A program made the translations under genes and the position numbers. Below, one piece after another: positions 45,900-60,159 of a stretch of 64,000 nucleotides of DNA. Source of the DNA: Larix kaempferi (taxonomy: Eukaryota > Streptophyta > Pinopsida > Pinales > Pinaceae); the NCBI GenBank assembly GCA_027924585.1, contig BSBM01000608.1:9878501-9942500 (forward strand). The letters run 5' to 3'. Under the pieces are notes generated by a model that did no database searches, had not been told where the DNA came from, and saw only the letters and a list, made by a program, of their open reading frames with translations. Positions within the stretch are counted from its first letter, which is position 1. Each line of letters opens with the position of its first letter.

Positions 45900-47759
45900 T
45901 TATGAATATAAATAATTCTTTTCAATTCCATCTGATCATATAAACAACTATTAATTGTATACTTGAATAATAAAAAAAATATTTAAAACATTGTATAATA
46001 AAATAATTAAATGCTAACAATTTTTTTTAACAATGAGTTTAAGCAAGGACACGACTTTGTCACATTTTTGCAATCAAGTTTTTTCAAATATTAATTGACA
46101 CAATATCAAGTATATGAGAAGCTATGACTATTATATGGCATATATTCAAGTAAATCTAATTAAATATTTGTATATATACGCAATTGAAAATTAACATTAT
46201 ACGAATTTCAAATAAACATACATTGTCTTCATATAGAAGTTAGATGTTGACAACAAATTTTAACAAATTAAAAAATTAGACATCATGTAAAAACACTATT
46301 TAACTTAGCTAGGAGTATACCATCTCAAGATTTAACAAGGAGCAAGCAAGGACAACAATTTATGTCAAACATTTTTGCAATCAATGTTAATTGACACATT
46401 GTAAAGTATACGAGAAGGTAGGACTATTATATGATATATTCAAGTAAATCTAAGACAATTAAATAAATTTACACAATTGACAGTCAACAATATACAAATT
46501 TCAAATAAAAACACTATTTAACTTAGCTAGGAGTATACCATCTCAACATTTAACAAGGAGCAAGCAAGGACAACAATTTATGTTAACATTTTTGCAATCA
46601 ATGTTAATTGACACATTGTAAAGTATATGAGAAGGTAGGACTATTATATGATATATTCAAGTAAATCTAAGATAATTAAATAAATTTACACAATTGACAA
46701 TCAACAATATACAAATTTCAAATAAACAGACATTTTCTTCATGTACACAAGTTAAATGTTGATAAAATATTTTAACAAATTAAAAAAAATCCATCATAAA
46801 AGCACCATTTAACTTAGCTAGAAGATCATACCATATCTACAATTAACTTGAGGAGTAAGCAAGGACAACGTTATGTCATATTTTTTCATGAGTTCTTTCA
46901 ACTATTTTTAACACCAATCAATGCATGCATGTGCAAAACAAACTTTACAAACCATTTTGATGTATTCATTTTTTACTTGCTAGAAAAATCATTCCAAGAA
47001 AAGTGCGCATAACAAATTAGAGACTAGTGGAGTAGGAGAAAAAATTAAAGAATGTATATATTTAAACCCTTATTTTATTATTTATTTTTTTGAGTCTACA
47101 AGCTAACATTAAATAAGAATTCACTTGATGAAATAGTGAGTGGAAGGGGGGTGTCATGCCCCAACTAACCCCAAAATTTTTTTTCTATCCCTCAACGCCC
47201 CCCTTGCAAAGCTTGTTGGCTCAATTTTTGAAAGATGATGTTGTAGGCAAGAACTCTTTGCTCTAGGTTTGGTCTTCTAATGCTGCAACAAATTTGTGGC
47301 GTAGCAATCAACTCCAACTACACAGGACGTGCACTCTTCTCGAGAGTATGAAAACCTTTTACAATCTTTTGGGTGCCTATAGACCTACACACACATCTAA
47401 CAACAAAGACATCAAATGCATCCCGGAGGAAGACACTTTTTTCCTACCTTGTTCAAGGAAGATTAAACAATGTTTGGTTGAGCATTCAATACAAATCTAA
47501 TAATGATATAATAAAATATATCCAATATGTACATGTGTAATGAAGAATATGGATAGAGCTTGAAAGATTGCTTAAAAACATTGCAATGGAAGGCCGTCCT
47601 CAAATATTCGTTCATGGTCATATTTGGACATTCTCGATTTTTTAGTTTTTTTTTTCAATGGAAATTGTATTAATTTTATTCAAGATGCACATATTAAATG
47701 AATACATTGACAACATATGACATCAGGTTCATAATCTTGAAAGTAAATATAATTTTCAG

Positions 47760-50420
47760 TCATGTGGGTTTGTTGAAAAAATAACCTTTTAATATGATGG
47801 ATCCTCTCTCATATGTAAATAGTTTGTCATCATAGTCCTCCAATCAATTCATCTTTCTTTCAGTGCATTGTATCAAATAATATTTCACCTTTTCTTTGTT
47901 GTCTAAGGGTGCAATCACAACAAAAAAATCTCCTATACATTCAATTTGAGGTTAGGGTTTTTAAATGCATTAAATAGACTTGACACATAATTTTTATTCT
48001 AGATACAATGAGGAAAGGAGGGTACTATTTATATTTGTACATCTACAGTCGATTTAATCAATCATCAGAATGGACAAATGCAAACTGAAAACGAAATATA
48101 AAATTCATCCTTATGGCAGTGGATCAAATCTCACTCTTTATCGGATAAGTCATCCAAGCCATATGAAGGAATCTTCTAGTACATAAGGGGATCCAACAAT
48201 GAACAATCAACAAATTATTTGTACTCTATATATACATACTTTATATGAAATGAACAATCATTGTTTTTAGTTTATTACATTTCCTTCTCTGACAAGATCT
48301 GAAATTCTATCACCATCATATGATATTGCTATTTCATCTGATTCTAATTCTTCCAATCTTGCAAGTGACATTTTCCCCTTTAGATTAATCTCTATGTTTC
48401 CAATGCTTTACATAGTTGTTCACTATGTTTTCACAAACTTATGTAGATTCAATGTTTTCAATACAAATATGACAAAAGCATGATTGCTATCTACTGTCAA
48501 ATGCAAATACGTTTTGGAAGGGTTTTGTTTGAATAGAGTGTAAATATCTAGTCCCGTATATGGTTCCAGCCTCGTATGGGATTGATCTATCTATATATTG
48601 AATTCCAATAATCCAAAAGAACCCACACGATATGACAAATCACAAAGGAAAATTTTTAATATTAGTGTATATACTGTAATGTTAGACCTGCAAATAACAT
48701 TTTTTTACATTGACAATTAATAGAAATAAAAAAATTATGTACATACCTGCGCACTTATTTTGAATGTTGATTATAGTCATGGCTTAGATGTAATTGACAC
48801 CATTGGAAAAATTCTGCATATGAATGAAATCACATGGAAGAATGGTTCATTTTGCATCTTCGAAGTGCTCTTCTTACACATGCTCTTGCACCATCAGGTT
48901 CACCTTTTCCATGTCCTGTTTCAAATAAATTCCAATGATGCCTAATGTTCGATGCTTTATGAAGTCGACATAACAAAAAAAATGATTGTGAAGATTTAAA
49001 TTGTCCTGCACATCCATCTGACAATATCCAATGTTCATTGAATTTAACTTTACGTCTTTTTAATAATTCATAAAAAATATTTTCAATACAATGTTGTACA
49101 AAATGTTGATCGTGTGTATGATCATCATTGATATAAAAATGATATTCTTTAATCACATCTCGACTGTCACATGTGCTTTCAATGCCATCAACATTGTTCT
49201 GAGAAGGTATATATAGAACATGGACAAATATTGAAACTTGGTCAAAATGATAGTATTCACTTTGTATCTCCTTTTGTGCAGCAAAATGTGTAGTTTTCTG
49301 CAAAATCAATCACAGACAAAATTGTTACACGTGGAAAAAATTCACGAGTTTGTTTGAATTGAAGGTATTTCCATTGTGCTCTATGCGAATGCTTGTTGTA
49401 TTTATAAATTTCATTTTCAAATTTTTTCATAAAATTTGTCACACATATTTTATCTTCTCGCAAATCAATTTGTCTAGAAAGCGCATCACTAGAGCTTGTA
49501 GCATAACTAATGTATTCATATGTTCTCCAATTAATGGTTACATTTGACAGCGACTGATCATTATTAATAGGATATTTATTGTGGAATAAAGCTATATTTC
49601 CACAATGATAACATTGTTTTCCATTGACACATTTCTTATTGTAAAATAGTTCATCGTGATCTCTCTTAGATAGAATTTGAAATATGAACTCATGTATTGT
49701 GGGAGGAGGTGGTGAATTTGGCCAAAATGTTTTGCCAAATTCAATAAAAGTGTCATAATATAATTCAAATTCCACATGATAACGACAATAACATGTGTCA
49801 CGAATCATAATAGGTCTAACATACCATGGTTTATGTTGCACAAATGTAGTGATTGACATATTAATTCCACGATGATCCTCTTTAAATTTATTGAACAATT
49901 GTACTTATGTCATTTCCATTATATGTTTTGCATGGATTTTGTATTCATTTTGTAATACTCTTCGTTGTATCACATCCCTTGAATTTGGTGAAACTCAAGA
50001 ATGTTCCAACCAATATTTATGTACAATATATTTAACACCTTTCCTCATTCTATCTCTGTAAGGATGTCTACAAATAATTTCCCAACAAGCAAGTTCATCA
50101 TTTTCATATATTTGCAATCTGAATTTGTTATGTTTGTATAATTTCTTTCTTGAGGTTCCTATTGTTTTTTCCAACTATGTTGTCAAATTTTTTTGTTTAG
50201 TACTAGCTGAAATAATTGCCATTTGAATTGCTCTACATGCAGCTTTGGTATGTTTCTTCTTGGATTTTCCAATTTTTTTTATTGCATCACTTATATTTTT
50301 ATCACATTATGTTTCAATTTCGACTCTTTTGTCACCTTGTGAATACCCGATAATAATGTAGCACCTCTTAACTTCTTGGACACTAATAAACATCTCAAAA
50401 TTTGTGCTTGTACTGCTATT
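47760..50420 (-). pseudogene. DDE-transposase-like gene remnant, unit 2
   Basis: Same exon order as the unit 1 copy. The central exon is open for 213 codons (49898-49257), including the KPWYVRP, CYHCGNIALFHNK and SVIDFAENYTF segments. A 159-codon frame (49309-48830) overlaps it by 53 bases in another frame and carries WILSDGCAGQFKS and GHGKGEPDG. The overlap marks the same one-base frameshift as in units 1 and 3. An additional stop lies just upstream of the 213-codon frame (CTTATGTCATT in place of CTTGTGTCATT on +). Otherwise nearly identical to unit 3. Confidence 0.6.
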
Positions 50421-50935
50421 GAATGTATGTATTATTAAATGTATGTACAAGTTACGATTTTATTTCAAAAGGATAGTCAATCTTATATCTAGTTTAATAA
50501 CATAGTTCAATTTTGTCAAGATTGAGTCTCATTAAATGATCCACAACTTCTATTAAATGGTTCTTGAGTGTTACATAGACAATTTCATCTAGTCTAGTTA
50601 GTTTTTGTCACATAATGGTTTTAGGATATTGGTTTAAATATCTAGAGTATCTAATGTTCAAAGCAATCCATGTATTTAGTACACATGTTTTAATGTTTAA
50701 AATACACATGTTACATATACATGTTTTGTAAAATATGATCTCATCATAACTATGCTGAAATGGAAAAGATCAAGTTTGTAAATTCATAATGAAGTTTGTT
50801 TGGAAGTGTGTTGTAGATTGTATGTAATAAACTTGAATCTTATATAACTGATTCAAACTTTCAATTTTTAACTAATGCACAGTGCATGTTTAATGTTCAA
50901 GTAACACTTTAGTAGTTGGTGAACTATAGATGTGG

Positions 50936-51171
50936 ATGAAATCATTGCAAATGGGGATATAATAATTTTTTGTTTTTAATCGTAAGCAAGGATTTCAAGA
51001 TTGTGAAGCTTATGCTAAATTAGAGCAATGATTTTAGAAAACAATTTGATGAATTTTGATCGTTTGTTGTAAATAATGATTGCTCTAATTTAGCATAAGA
51101 TTCACAATCCTGGAATCCTTGTTTGTGATTAAAAATCAAATGATCATTATCTCCATTTGCCATGAGTTCAA
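50936..51171. repeat. Foldback hairpin, unit 3
   Basis: Third copy of the inverted repeat at the same place in the unit. A few bases differ in the arms (for example CACAATCCTGGAATCC). Confidence 0.8.
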
Positions 51172-53032
51172 TTATGAGTATAAATAATTTTTTTCAATTC
51201 CATCTGATCATATAAACAACTATTAATTGTACACCTGATTAATAAAAAAAATATTTAAAACATTGGATAATAAAATAATTAAATGCTAACAATTTTTTTT
51301 AACAATGAGTTTAAGCTAGGACACGACTTTGTCACATTTTTGCAATCAAGTTTTTTCAAATATTAATTGACACAATATCAAGTATATGAGAAGCTATGAC
51401 TATTATATGGCATATATTCAAGTAAATCTAATTAAATATTTGTATATATACACAATTGAAAATTAACATTATACGAATTTCAAATAAACATACATTGTCT
51501 TCATATAGAAGTTAGATGTTGACAACAAATTTTAACAAATTAAAAAATTGGACATCATGTAAAAACACTATTTAACATAGCTAGGATTATACCATCTCAA
51601 CATTTAACAAGGAGCAAGCAAGGACAACAATTTATGTTAAACATTTTTGCAATCAATGTTAATTGACACATTGTAAAGTATACGAGAAGGTAGGACTATT
51701 ATATGATATATTCAAGTAAATCTAAGATAAGTAAATAAATTTACACAATTGACAGTCAACAATATACAAATTTAAAATAAAAACACTATTTAACTTAGCT
51801 AGGAGTATACCATCTCAACATTTAACAAGGAGCAAGCAAGGACAACACTTTATGTTAAACATTTTTGCAATCAATGTTACTTGACACATTGTAAAGTATA
51901 TAAGAAGGTAGGACTATTATTTGATATATTCAAGTAAATCTAAGATAATTAAATAAATTTACACAATTGACAATCAACAATATACAAATTTCAAATAAAC
52001 AGACATTTTCTTCATGTACACAAGTTAAATGTTGATAAAATATTTTAACAAATTAAAAAAAATCCATCATAAAAGCAGCATTTAACTTAGCTAGAAGATC
52101 ATACCATATCTACAATTAACTTGAGGAGTAAGCAAGGACAACGTTATGTCATATTTTTTCATGAGTTCTTTCAACTATTTTTAACACCAATCAATGCATG
52201 CATGTGCAAAACAAACTTTACAAACCATTTTGATGTATTCATTTTTTACTTGCTAGAAAAATCATTCCAAGAAAAGTGCGCATAACAAATTAGAGACTAG
52301 TGGAGTAGGAGAAAAAATTAAAGAATGTATATATTTGAACCCTTATTTTATTATTTATTTTTTTGAGTCTACAAGCCAACATTAAAAAAGAATTCACTTG
52401 ATGAAATAGTGAGTGGAAGGGGGGTGTCATGCCCCAACTAACCCCAAAATGTTTTTTTTTATCCCTCAACGCCCCCCTTACAAAGCTTGTTGGCTTAATT
52501 TTTGAAAGATGATGTTGTAGGCAAGAACTCTTTGCTCTAGGTTTGGTCTTGTAATGCTGCAACAAATTTATGGCGTAACAATTAGCTCCAACTACACAGG
52601 ACATGCACTCTTCTCGAGAGTATGAAAACCTTTTACAATCTTTTGGGTACCTATAGACCTACACACACATCTAACAACAAAGACATCAAATGCATCCCGG
52701 AGGAAGACACTTTTTTCCTACCTTGTTCAAGGAAGATTAAACAATGTTTGGTTGAGCATTCAATACAAATATAATAATGATATAATAAAATATATCCAAT
52801 ATGTACATGTGTAATGTAGAATATGGATAGAGTTTGAAAGATTGCTTAAAAACATTGCAATGGAAGGCCGTCCTCAAATATTCGTTCATGGTCATATTTG
52901 GACATTCTCCATTTTTTAGTTTTTTTTTCGATGGAAATTGTATTAATTTTATTCAAGATGCACATACTAAATGAATACATTGACAACATATGACATCAGG
53001 TTCATAATCTTGAAAGTAAATATAATTTTCAG

Positions 53033-55693
53033 TCATGTGGGTTTGTTGAAAAAATAACCTTTTAATATGATGGATCCTCTCTCATATGTAAATACTTTGT
53101 CATCATAGTCCTCCAATAAATTCATCTTTCTTTCAGTGCATCGTATCAAATAATATTTCACCTTTTCTTTGTTGTCTAAGGGTGCAATCACAACAAAAAA
53201 ATCTCCTATACATTCAATTTGAGGTTAGGGTTTTTAAATGCATTAAATAGACTTGACACATAATTTTTATCCTAGATACAATGAGGAAAGGAGGGTACTA
53301 TTTATATTTGTACATATACAGTCGATGTAATCAATAATCAGAATGGACAAATGCAAACTGAAAATGAAATATAAAATTCATCCTTATGGCGGTGGATCAA
53401 ATCTCACTCTTTATCGGATAAGTCATCCGAGCCATATGAAGGAATCTTCTAGTACATAAGGGGATCCAACAATGAACAATCAACAAATTATTTGTACTCT
53501 CTATATACATACTTTATATGAAATGAACAATCATTGTTTTTAGTTTATTACATTTCCTTCTCTGACAAGATCCGAAATTCTATCACCATCATATGATATT
53601 GCTATTTCATCTGATTCTAATTCTTCCAAGCTTGCAAGTGACATTTTCCCCTTTAGATTAATCTCTATGTTTCCAATGCTTTACATAGTTGTTCACTATG
53701 TTTTCACAAACTTATGTAGATTCAATGTTTTCAATACAAATATGACAAAAGCATGATTGCTTTCTACTGTCAAATGCAAATACGTTTTGGAAGGGTTTTG
53801 TTTGAATAGAGTGTAAATATCTAGTCCCGTATATGGTGCCAGCCTCGTATGGGATTGATATATCTATATATTCCATTCCAATAAGCCAAAAGAAGCCACA
53901 CGATATGACAAATCACAAAGTAAAAATTTTAATATTAGTGTATATACTGTAATGTTAGACCTGCAAATAACATTTTTTTAAATTGACAATTAATAGAAAT
54001 AAAAAAATTATGTACATACCTACGCACTTATTTTGAATATTGATTATAGTCATGGCTTAGACGTAATTGACACCATTGGAAAAATTCTACATATGAATGA
54101 AATCACGTGGAAGAATGGTTCATTTTGCATCTTCGAAGTGCTCTTCTTACACATGCTCCTACACCATCAGGTTCACCTTTTCCATGTCCTGTTTCAAAAA
54201 AATTCCAACGATGCCTAATGTTCGATGCTTTATGAAGTCGACATAACAAAAAAAATGATTGTGAAGATTTAAATTGTCCTGCACATCCATCTGACGATAT
54301 CCAATGTTCATTGAATTTAACTTTATGTCTTTTTAATAATCCATAAAAAATATTTTCAATACAATGTTGTACAAAATGTTTATCGTGTGTACGATCATCA
54401 TTGATATAAAAGTGATATTCTTTAATCACATCTCGATTGTCACATGTGCTTTCAATGCCATCAGCATTGTTCTGAGAAGGTATATATAGAACATGGACAA
54501 ATATCAAAAATTGGTCAAAATGATAGTATTCACTTTGTATCTCCTTTTGTGCAGCAAAATGTGTAGTTTTCTGCAAAATCAATCACAGACAAAATTGTTA
54601 CACGTGGAAAAAATTCACGAGTTTGTTTGAATTGAAGGTATTTCCATTGTGCTCTATGCGAATGCTTGTTGTATTTATAAATTTCATTTTCAAATTTTTT
54701 CATAAAATTTGTCACACATATTTTATCTTCTCGCAAATCAATTTGTCTAGAAAGCGCATCACTAGAGCTTGTAGCATAACTAATGTATTCATATGTTCTC
54801 CAATTAATGGTTACATTTGACAGCGACTGATCATTATTAATAGGATATTTATTGTGGAATAAAGCTATATTTCCACAATGATAACATTGTTTTCCATTGA
54901 CACATTTCTTATTGTAAAATAGTTCATCGTGATCTCTCTTAGATAGAATTTGAGATATGAATTCATGTATTGTGGGAGGAGGTGGTGAATTTGGCCAAAA
55001 TGTTTTACCAAATTCAATAAAAGTGTCATAATATAATTCAAATTCCACATGATAACGACAAGAACATGTGTCACGAATCATAATAGGTCTAACATACCAT
55101 GGTTTATGTAGCACAAATGTAGTGATTGACATACTAATTCCACAATGATCCTCTTTAAATTTATTGAACAATTGCACTTGTGTCATTTCCATTATATGTT
55201 TTGCATGGATTTTGTATTCATTTTGTGATACTCTTCGTTGTATCACATCCCTTGAATTTGGTGAAACTCAAGCATGTTCCAACCAATATTTATGTACAAT
55301 ATATTTAACACCTTTCCTCATTCTATCTCTGTAAGGATGTCTACAAATAATTTCCCAACAAGCAAGCTCATCATTTTCATATATTTGCAATCTGAATTTG
55401 TTATGTTTGTATAATGTCTTTCTTGAGGTTCCTATTGTTTTTTCCACCTATGTTGTCAAATGTTTTTGTTTAGTACTAGCTGAAATAATTGCCGTTTGAA
55501 TTGCTTTACATGCAGCTTTGGTATGTTTCTTCTTGGATTTTCCAATTTTTTTTATTACATCACTTATATTTTTATCACATTATGTTTCAATTTCAACTCT
55601 TTTGTCACCTTGTGAATACCCGATAATAATGTAGCACCTCTTAACTTCTTGGACACTAATAAACAGATCAAAAATTGTGCTTGTACTGCTATT
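53033..55693 (-). pseudogene. DDE-transposase-like gene remnant, unit 3 (best preserved)
   Basis: The central exon is open for 238 codons (55246-54530), beginning just after the shared TGA that follows WLEHA. The next frame (54582-54103, 159 codons) carries WISSDGCAGQFKS and GHGKGEPDGVGACVRRALRR. The three acidic residues of a DDE triad (Asp in VIDFAEN, Asp in SSDGCAG, Glu/Asp in HGKGEPDG) are all present, but the one-base frameshift between the first and second disconnects them. CVNGKQCYHCGN...FHNK could form a small Cys/His metal site. C-terminal exons match unit 1. No terminal inverted repeats were found around it. Confidence 0.62.
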
Positions 55694-56208
55694 GAATATA
55701 TGTATTATTAAATGTATGTACAAGTTACGATTTTATTTCAAAAGGATAGTCAATCTTATATCTAGTTTAATAACATAGTTCAATTTTGTCAAGATTGAGT
55801 CTCATTAAATGATCCACAACTTCTATTAAATGGTTCTTGAGTGTTACATAGACAATTTCATCTAGTCTAGTTAGTTTTTGTCACATAATGGTTTTAGGAT
55901 ATTGGTTTAAATATCTAGAGTATCTAATGTTCAAAGCAATCCATGTATTTAGTACACATGTTTTAATGTTTAAAATACACATGTTACATATACATGTTTT
56001 GTAAAATATGATCTCATCATAACTATGCTGAAATGGAAAAGATCAAGTTCGTAAATTCATAATGAAGTTTGTTTGGAAGTGTGTTGTAGATTGTATGTAA
56101 TAAACTTGAATCTTATATAACTGATTCAAACTTTCAATTTTTAACTAATGCACAGTGCATGTTTAATGTTCAAATAACACTTTAGTAATTGGTGAACTAT
56201 AGATGTGG

Positions 56209-56444
56209 CTGAAATCATGACAAATGGGGATATACTAATTTTTTGTTTTTAATCATAAGCAAGGATTTCAAGATTGTGAAGCTTATGCTAAATTAGAGCA
56301 ATGATTTTAGAAAACAATTTGATGAATTTTGATCGTTTGTTGTAAATAACGATTGCTCTAATTTAGCATAAGATTCACAATCCTGGAATCCTTGTTTGTG
56401 ATTAAAAATCAAATGATCGTTATCTCCATTTGCCATGAGTTCAA
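56209..56444. repeat. Foldback hairpin, partial unit 4
   Basis: Fourth copy of the inverted repeat; the partial unit contains this and the sub-repeats but ends before the transposase-like gene. Confidence 0.8.
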
Positions 56445-58117
56445 TTATGAGTATAAATAATTTTTTTCAATTCCATCTGATCATATAAACAACTATTAAT
56501 TGTACACTTGAATAATAAAAAAAATATTTAAAACATTGTATAATAAAATAATTAAATGCTAACAATTTTTTTTAACAATGAGTTTAAGCAAGGACACAAC
56601 TTTGTCACATTTTTGCAATCAAGTTTTTTCAAATATTAATTGACACAATATCAAGTATATGAGAAGCTATGACTATTATATGGCATATATTCAAGTAAAT
56701 CTAATTAAATATTTGTATATATACACAATTGAAAATTAACATTATACGAATTTCAAATAAACATACATTGTCTTCATATAGAAGTTAGATGTTGACAACA
56801 AATTTTAACAAATTAAAAAATTGGACATCATGTAAAAACACTATTTAACTTAGCTAGGAGTATACCATCTCAACATTTAACAAGGAGCAAGCAAGGACAA
56901 CAATTTATGTTAAACATTTTTGCAATCAATGTTAATTGACACATTGTAAAGTATACGAGAAGGTAGGACTATTATATGATATATTCAAGTAAATCTAAGA
57001 TAATTAAATAAATTTACACAATTGACAGTCAACAATATACAAATTTAAAATAAAAACACTATTTAACTTAGCTAGGAGTATACCATCTCAACATTTAACA
57101 AGGAGCAAGCAGGGACAACACTTTTTTTAAACATTTTTGCAATCAATGTTAATTGACATATTGTAAAGTATATGAGAAGGTAGGACTATTATATGATATA
57201 TTCAAGTAAATCTAAGATAATTAAATAAATTTACACAATTGACAATCAACAATATACAAATTTCAAATAAACAGACATTTTCTTCATGTACAGAGATTAA
57301 ATGTTGATAAAATATTTTAACAAATTAAAAAAATCCATCATAAAAGCACCATTTAACTTAGCTAGAAGATCATACCATATCTACAATTAACTTGAGGAGT
57401 AAGCAAGGACAACGTTATTTCATATTTTTTCATGAGTTCTTTCAACTATTTTTAACACCAATCAATGCATGCATGTGCAAAACAAACTTTACAAACCATT
57501 TTGATGTATTCATTTTTTACTTGCTAGAAAAATCATTCCAAGAAAAGTGCGCATAACAAATTAGAGACTAATGGAGTAGGAGAAAAAATTAAAGATTGTA
57601 TATATTTGAACCCTTATTTTATTATTTATTTTTTCGAGTCTACAAGCCAACATTAAATAAGAATTTACTTGATGAAATAGTGAGTGGAAGGGGGGTGTCA
57701 TGCCCCAACTAACCCAAAAATGTTTTTTTTATCCCTCAACGCCCTCCTTTTAAAGCTTGTTGGCTCAATTTTTGAAAGATGATGTTGTAGGCAAGAACTC
57801 TTTGCTCTAGGTTTGGTCTTGTAATGCTGCAACAAATTTGTGGCGTAACAATCAGCTCCAACTACACAGGACATGCACTCTTCTTGAGAGTATGAAAACC
57901 TTTTACAATCTTTTGGGTACCTATAGACCTACACACACATCTAACAACAAAGACATCAAATGCATCCCGGAGGAAGACACTTTTTTCCTACCTTGTTCAA
58001 GGAAGATTAAACAATGTTTGGTTGAGCATTCAATACAAATCTAATAATGATATAATAAAATATATCCAATACGTACATGTGTAATGCAGAATATGGATAG
58101 AGTTTGAAAGATTGCTT

Positions 58118-58597
58118 GATTGGTGATTTTTTTATTTCCCATGATAGTTTAATTTGTAGAGGTTAAATTAAAGAATCAACACTTTATAGTAAAAAAATAA
58201 AAAAAATAAGATTAAAAAACAACTAATTTTTTTTTTGAGACTTTCAACCACTTATAAAATACATGAAGAGTATGATACCCCAAAACATTATTATTTATTT
58301 TGATTTAATATTTGTGACAGTTATTTTTATGAAGAGTTATTTAAAACTCAAAAACACAAAGTGACACTTTGCACAACAAACTATTTTTATTATTAAATAA
58401 AAGATAAAAAACACTTGGAGAGTTAAGCTAAATGAGGGGACACCACCATGGAAAAAAGGGAACTTGTGTAATCAAGGAAGAGGGATATTTACCAATCAAA
58501 TCCAATCTAAAACTCAACTACGAGACAAGATCCTAAATCATAAGGATTGAAGGATTGATTGAAGATTTGTTTGGGATGGCACAAGACCTCAGCAAAA
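58118..58597. other. Unique AT-rich DNA after the array
   Basis: Sequence leaves the repeat unit at 58117 and is A/T-run rich. No coding region or recognised element. Confidence 0.5.
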
Positions 58598-58859
58598 CTA
58601 TATATACTAGTGAACTGATATATCATGGGACGTCGTGTTGTGCATAGAGGAACTGGTTGAGTGTTGTCTCTTTTCACAAGTCCATCATTGCTTGTTACGG
58701 ACTTTCAGAGAGAGAGCGCTGCATGGAAGTGATTGCTTGACTTTCTAGTGCATGGTGGCGATCGAGCTCGAGGGTGGAGCTGAGAAAACAATAGAGTTTC
58801 TCTCTCCTATGTTTGGGAGGAGTTGATTCTCCAAGTTGTCATTTGCATCACTATTTCAA
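58598..58859 (+). promoter_or_regulatory. Possible promoter and untranslated first exon
   Basis: CTATATATAC at 58598-58607 could be a TATA box. The following 250 bases are less AT-rich than their surroundings, contain an AGAGAGAGAG tract near 58710 and end at a consensus donor CAA|GTAAGTG (58860). This is the usual form of a plant leader exon followed by a long T-rich intron. No downstream coding exon is recognisable before the LTR element, so the gene may be dead or may continue beyond it. Confidence 0.3.
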
Positions 58860-59547
58860 GTAAGTGTACGTTGTGTTTGAACGATTAAATGTCTTGTGAA
58901 TGGGATTTATATATACATTATCATAGTTTTAGATTATCAAAAAATGAATGGCCGTGCTGAACGTTGATAGAAGGTAGATCATTGCTTTAATTTTTTTTTT
59001 GAAAACTCTCTATATGTAACATTTGTTATATTTGAATAAAATGAGTTATATGTTTATTCCGGTGACAAATTTTGTGTCGATTTGGAACTAGTTTTTGTAT
59101 TCTGGTTTAAAGGTAATTTATTGGTGAGATCAGAATTATCTTTTTTTACTGCGATCAAAAGTTTTATCATGTGTATAAATTCGAAATACATAACCGAGCT
59201 TAATCCTCGTTTTATTTTCTTTATTCCATTTTTAAAACCAAATCCTTATTCTGGTGTTAAGTTCCATCAAATATTGAAGGGATGAATCGCATGCACTGCT
59301 CCTTCTATATCAGATGTCTGCCTTTGATTTTTCCTTAATAGACAGACATTTCGGTCAACTTATGTCTCGGGCCCTATCTAGGGTTTTAGTGCTAAAACAA
59401 TCTGTTTGATTTTTTTTTAAGAGTTTAGTGAATTGAACGAACTCGGCTTGTGTATTCTTCCTTTCCACTGATAAGAAGTAGAACTGACAATGGTTTAACC
59501 CGATTTGAAAACTAGAAATTAAACACCAGGCCTTGGTTTATTGGTCT

Positions 59548-59700
59548 GGAATGCATTTTTCTTGCTCTGAGTATAATATCCCCTTTCTTTCTTGTTAATG
59601 TCAATTTGAGAACAATTTATACCAAATGCATTTTTTTGCCTTTGTGTATAAATATCCCCTTTTTTTCTTGTTAATGTTGATTTGAGAACTACTTAGATTG
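59548..59700. repeat. Diverged tandem duplication, period ~77 bp
   Basis: AATGCATTTTTCTTGCTCTG..ATATCCCCTTT at about 59550 recurs at about 59627, each followed by CTTGTTAATGT(C/T)(A/G)ATTTGAGAAC. Confidence 0.65.
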
Positions 59701-60159
59701 ATGCCTGATTTACCGTACCTTTGCATTGGAGCGTAAACGTCTTGTAAAAGAAATATATTACTTGTTGAGTTCATTTTCGAGAAGGATTAAGACAATGTTT
59801 CTATTTATCTACGAGTTTGATTAAGAGATTAAGTCTTCAACGTCAACATTTATTTTTAATGAAAACAATCAAGATGTCTGTAGACTCTACGACATCCTCC
59901 TCTCTTAGCTGTTTTGTAATGGCGTTCAATTTGTATGTTGTCTTATGTTATAGTTATGTGTGGTACCAAAATACTTTCTTAACCACGGGTTTCCTATTTT
60001 TAAACATTGGATGAAGTTTGGTGTCTTTACATTGTGTTTAATGGAACTAGTTACTACCTCGGATGTTTTTCCATCCTTGACAACCTTTGTATATTTAATT
60101 TAAATTGTGAAGTCTTTTCATAGAAAACCTGAACCGGTAAGGTAGACAATATGACACAA

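Larger units (their letters stand above)
39891..58117. repeat. Head-to-tail array of a 5.26-5.27 kb unit
   Basis: The unit start (GAATGTATGTATTATTAAAT or a one-base variant) recurs at 39891, 45149, 50421 and 55694, giving units of 5258, 5272 and 5273 bp plus a 2.4-kb partial that breaks at GAAAGATTGCTT (58117). Copies are nearly identical over their length. The 14-base shortfall of unit 1 is largely explained by loss of one segment between CAAC repeats near 42940 (present at 48196 and 53470). Each full unit has a foldback, nested sub-repeats and a decayed transposase-like gene on the minus strand. Confidence 0.95.
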
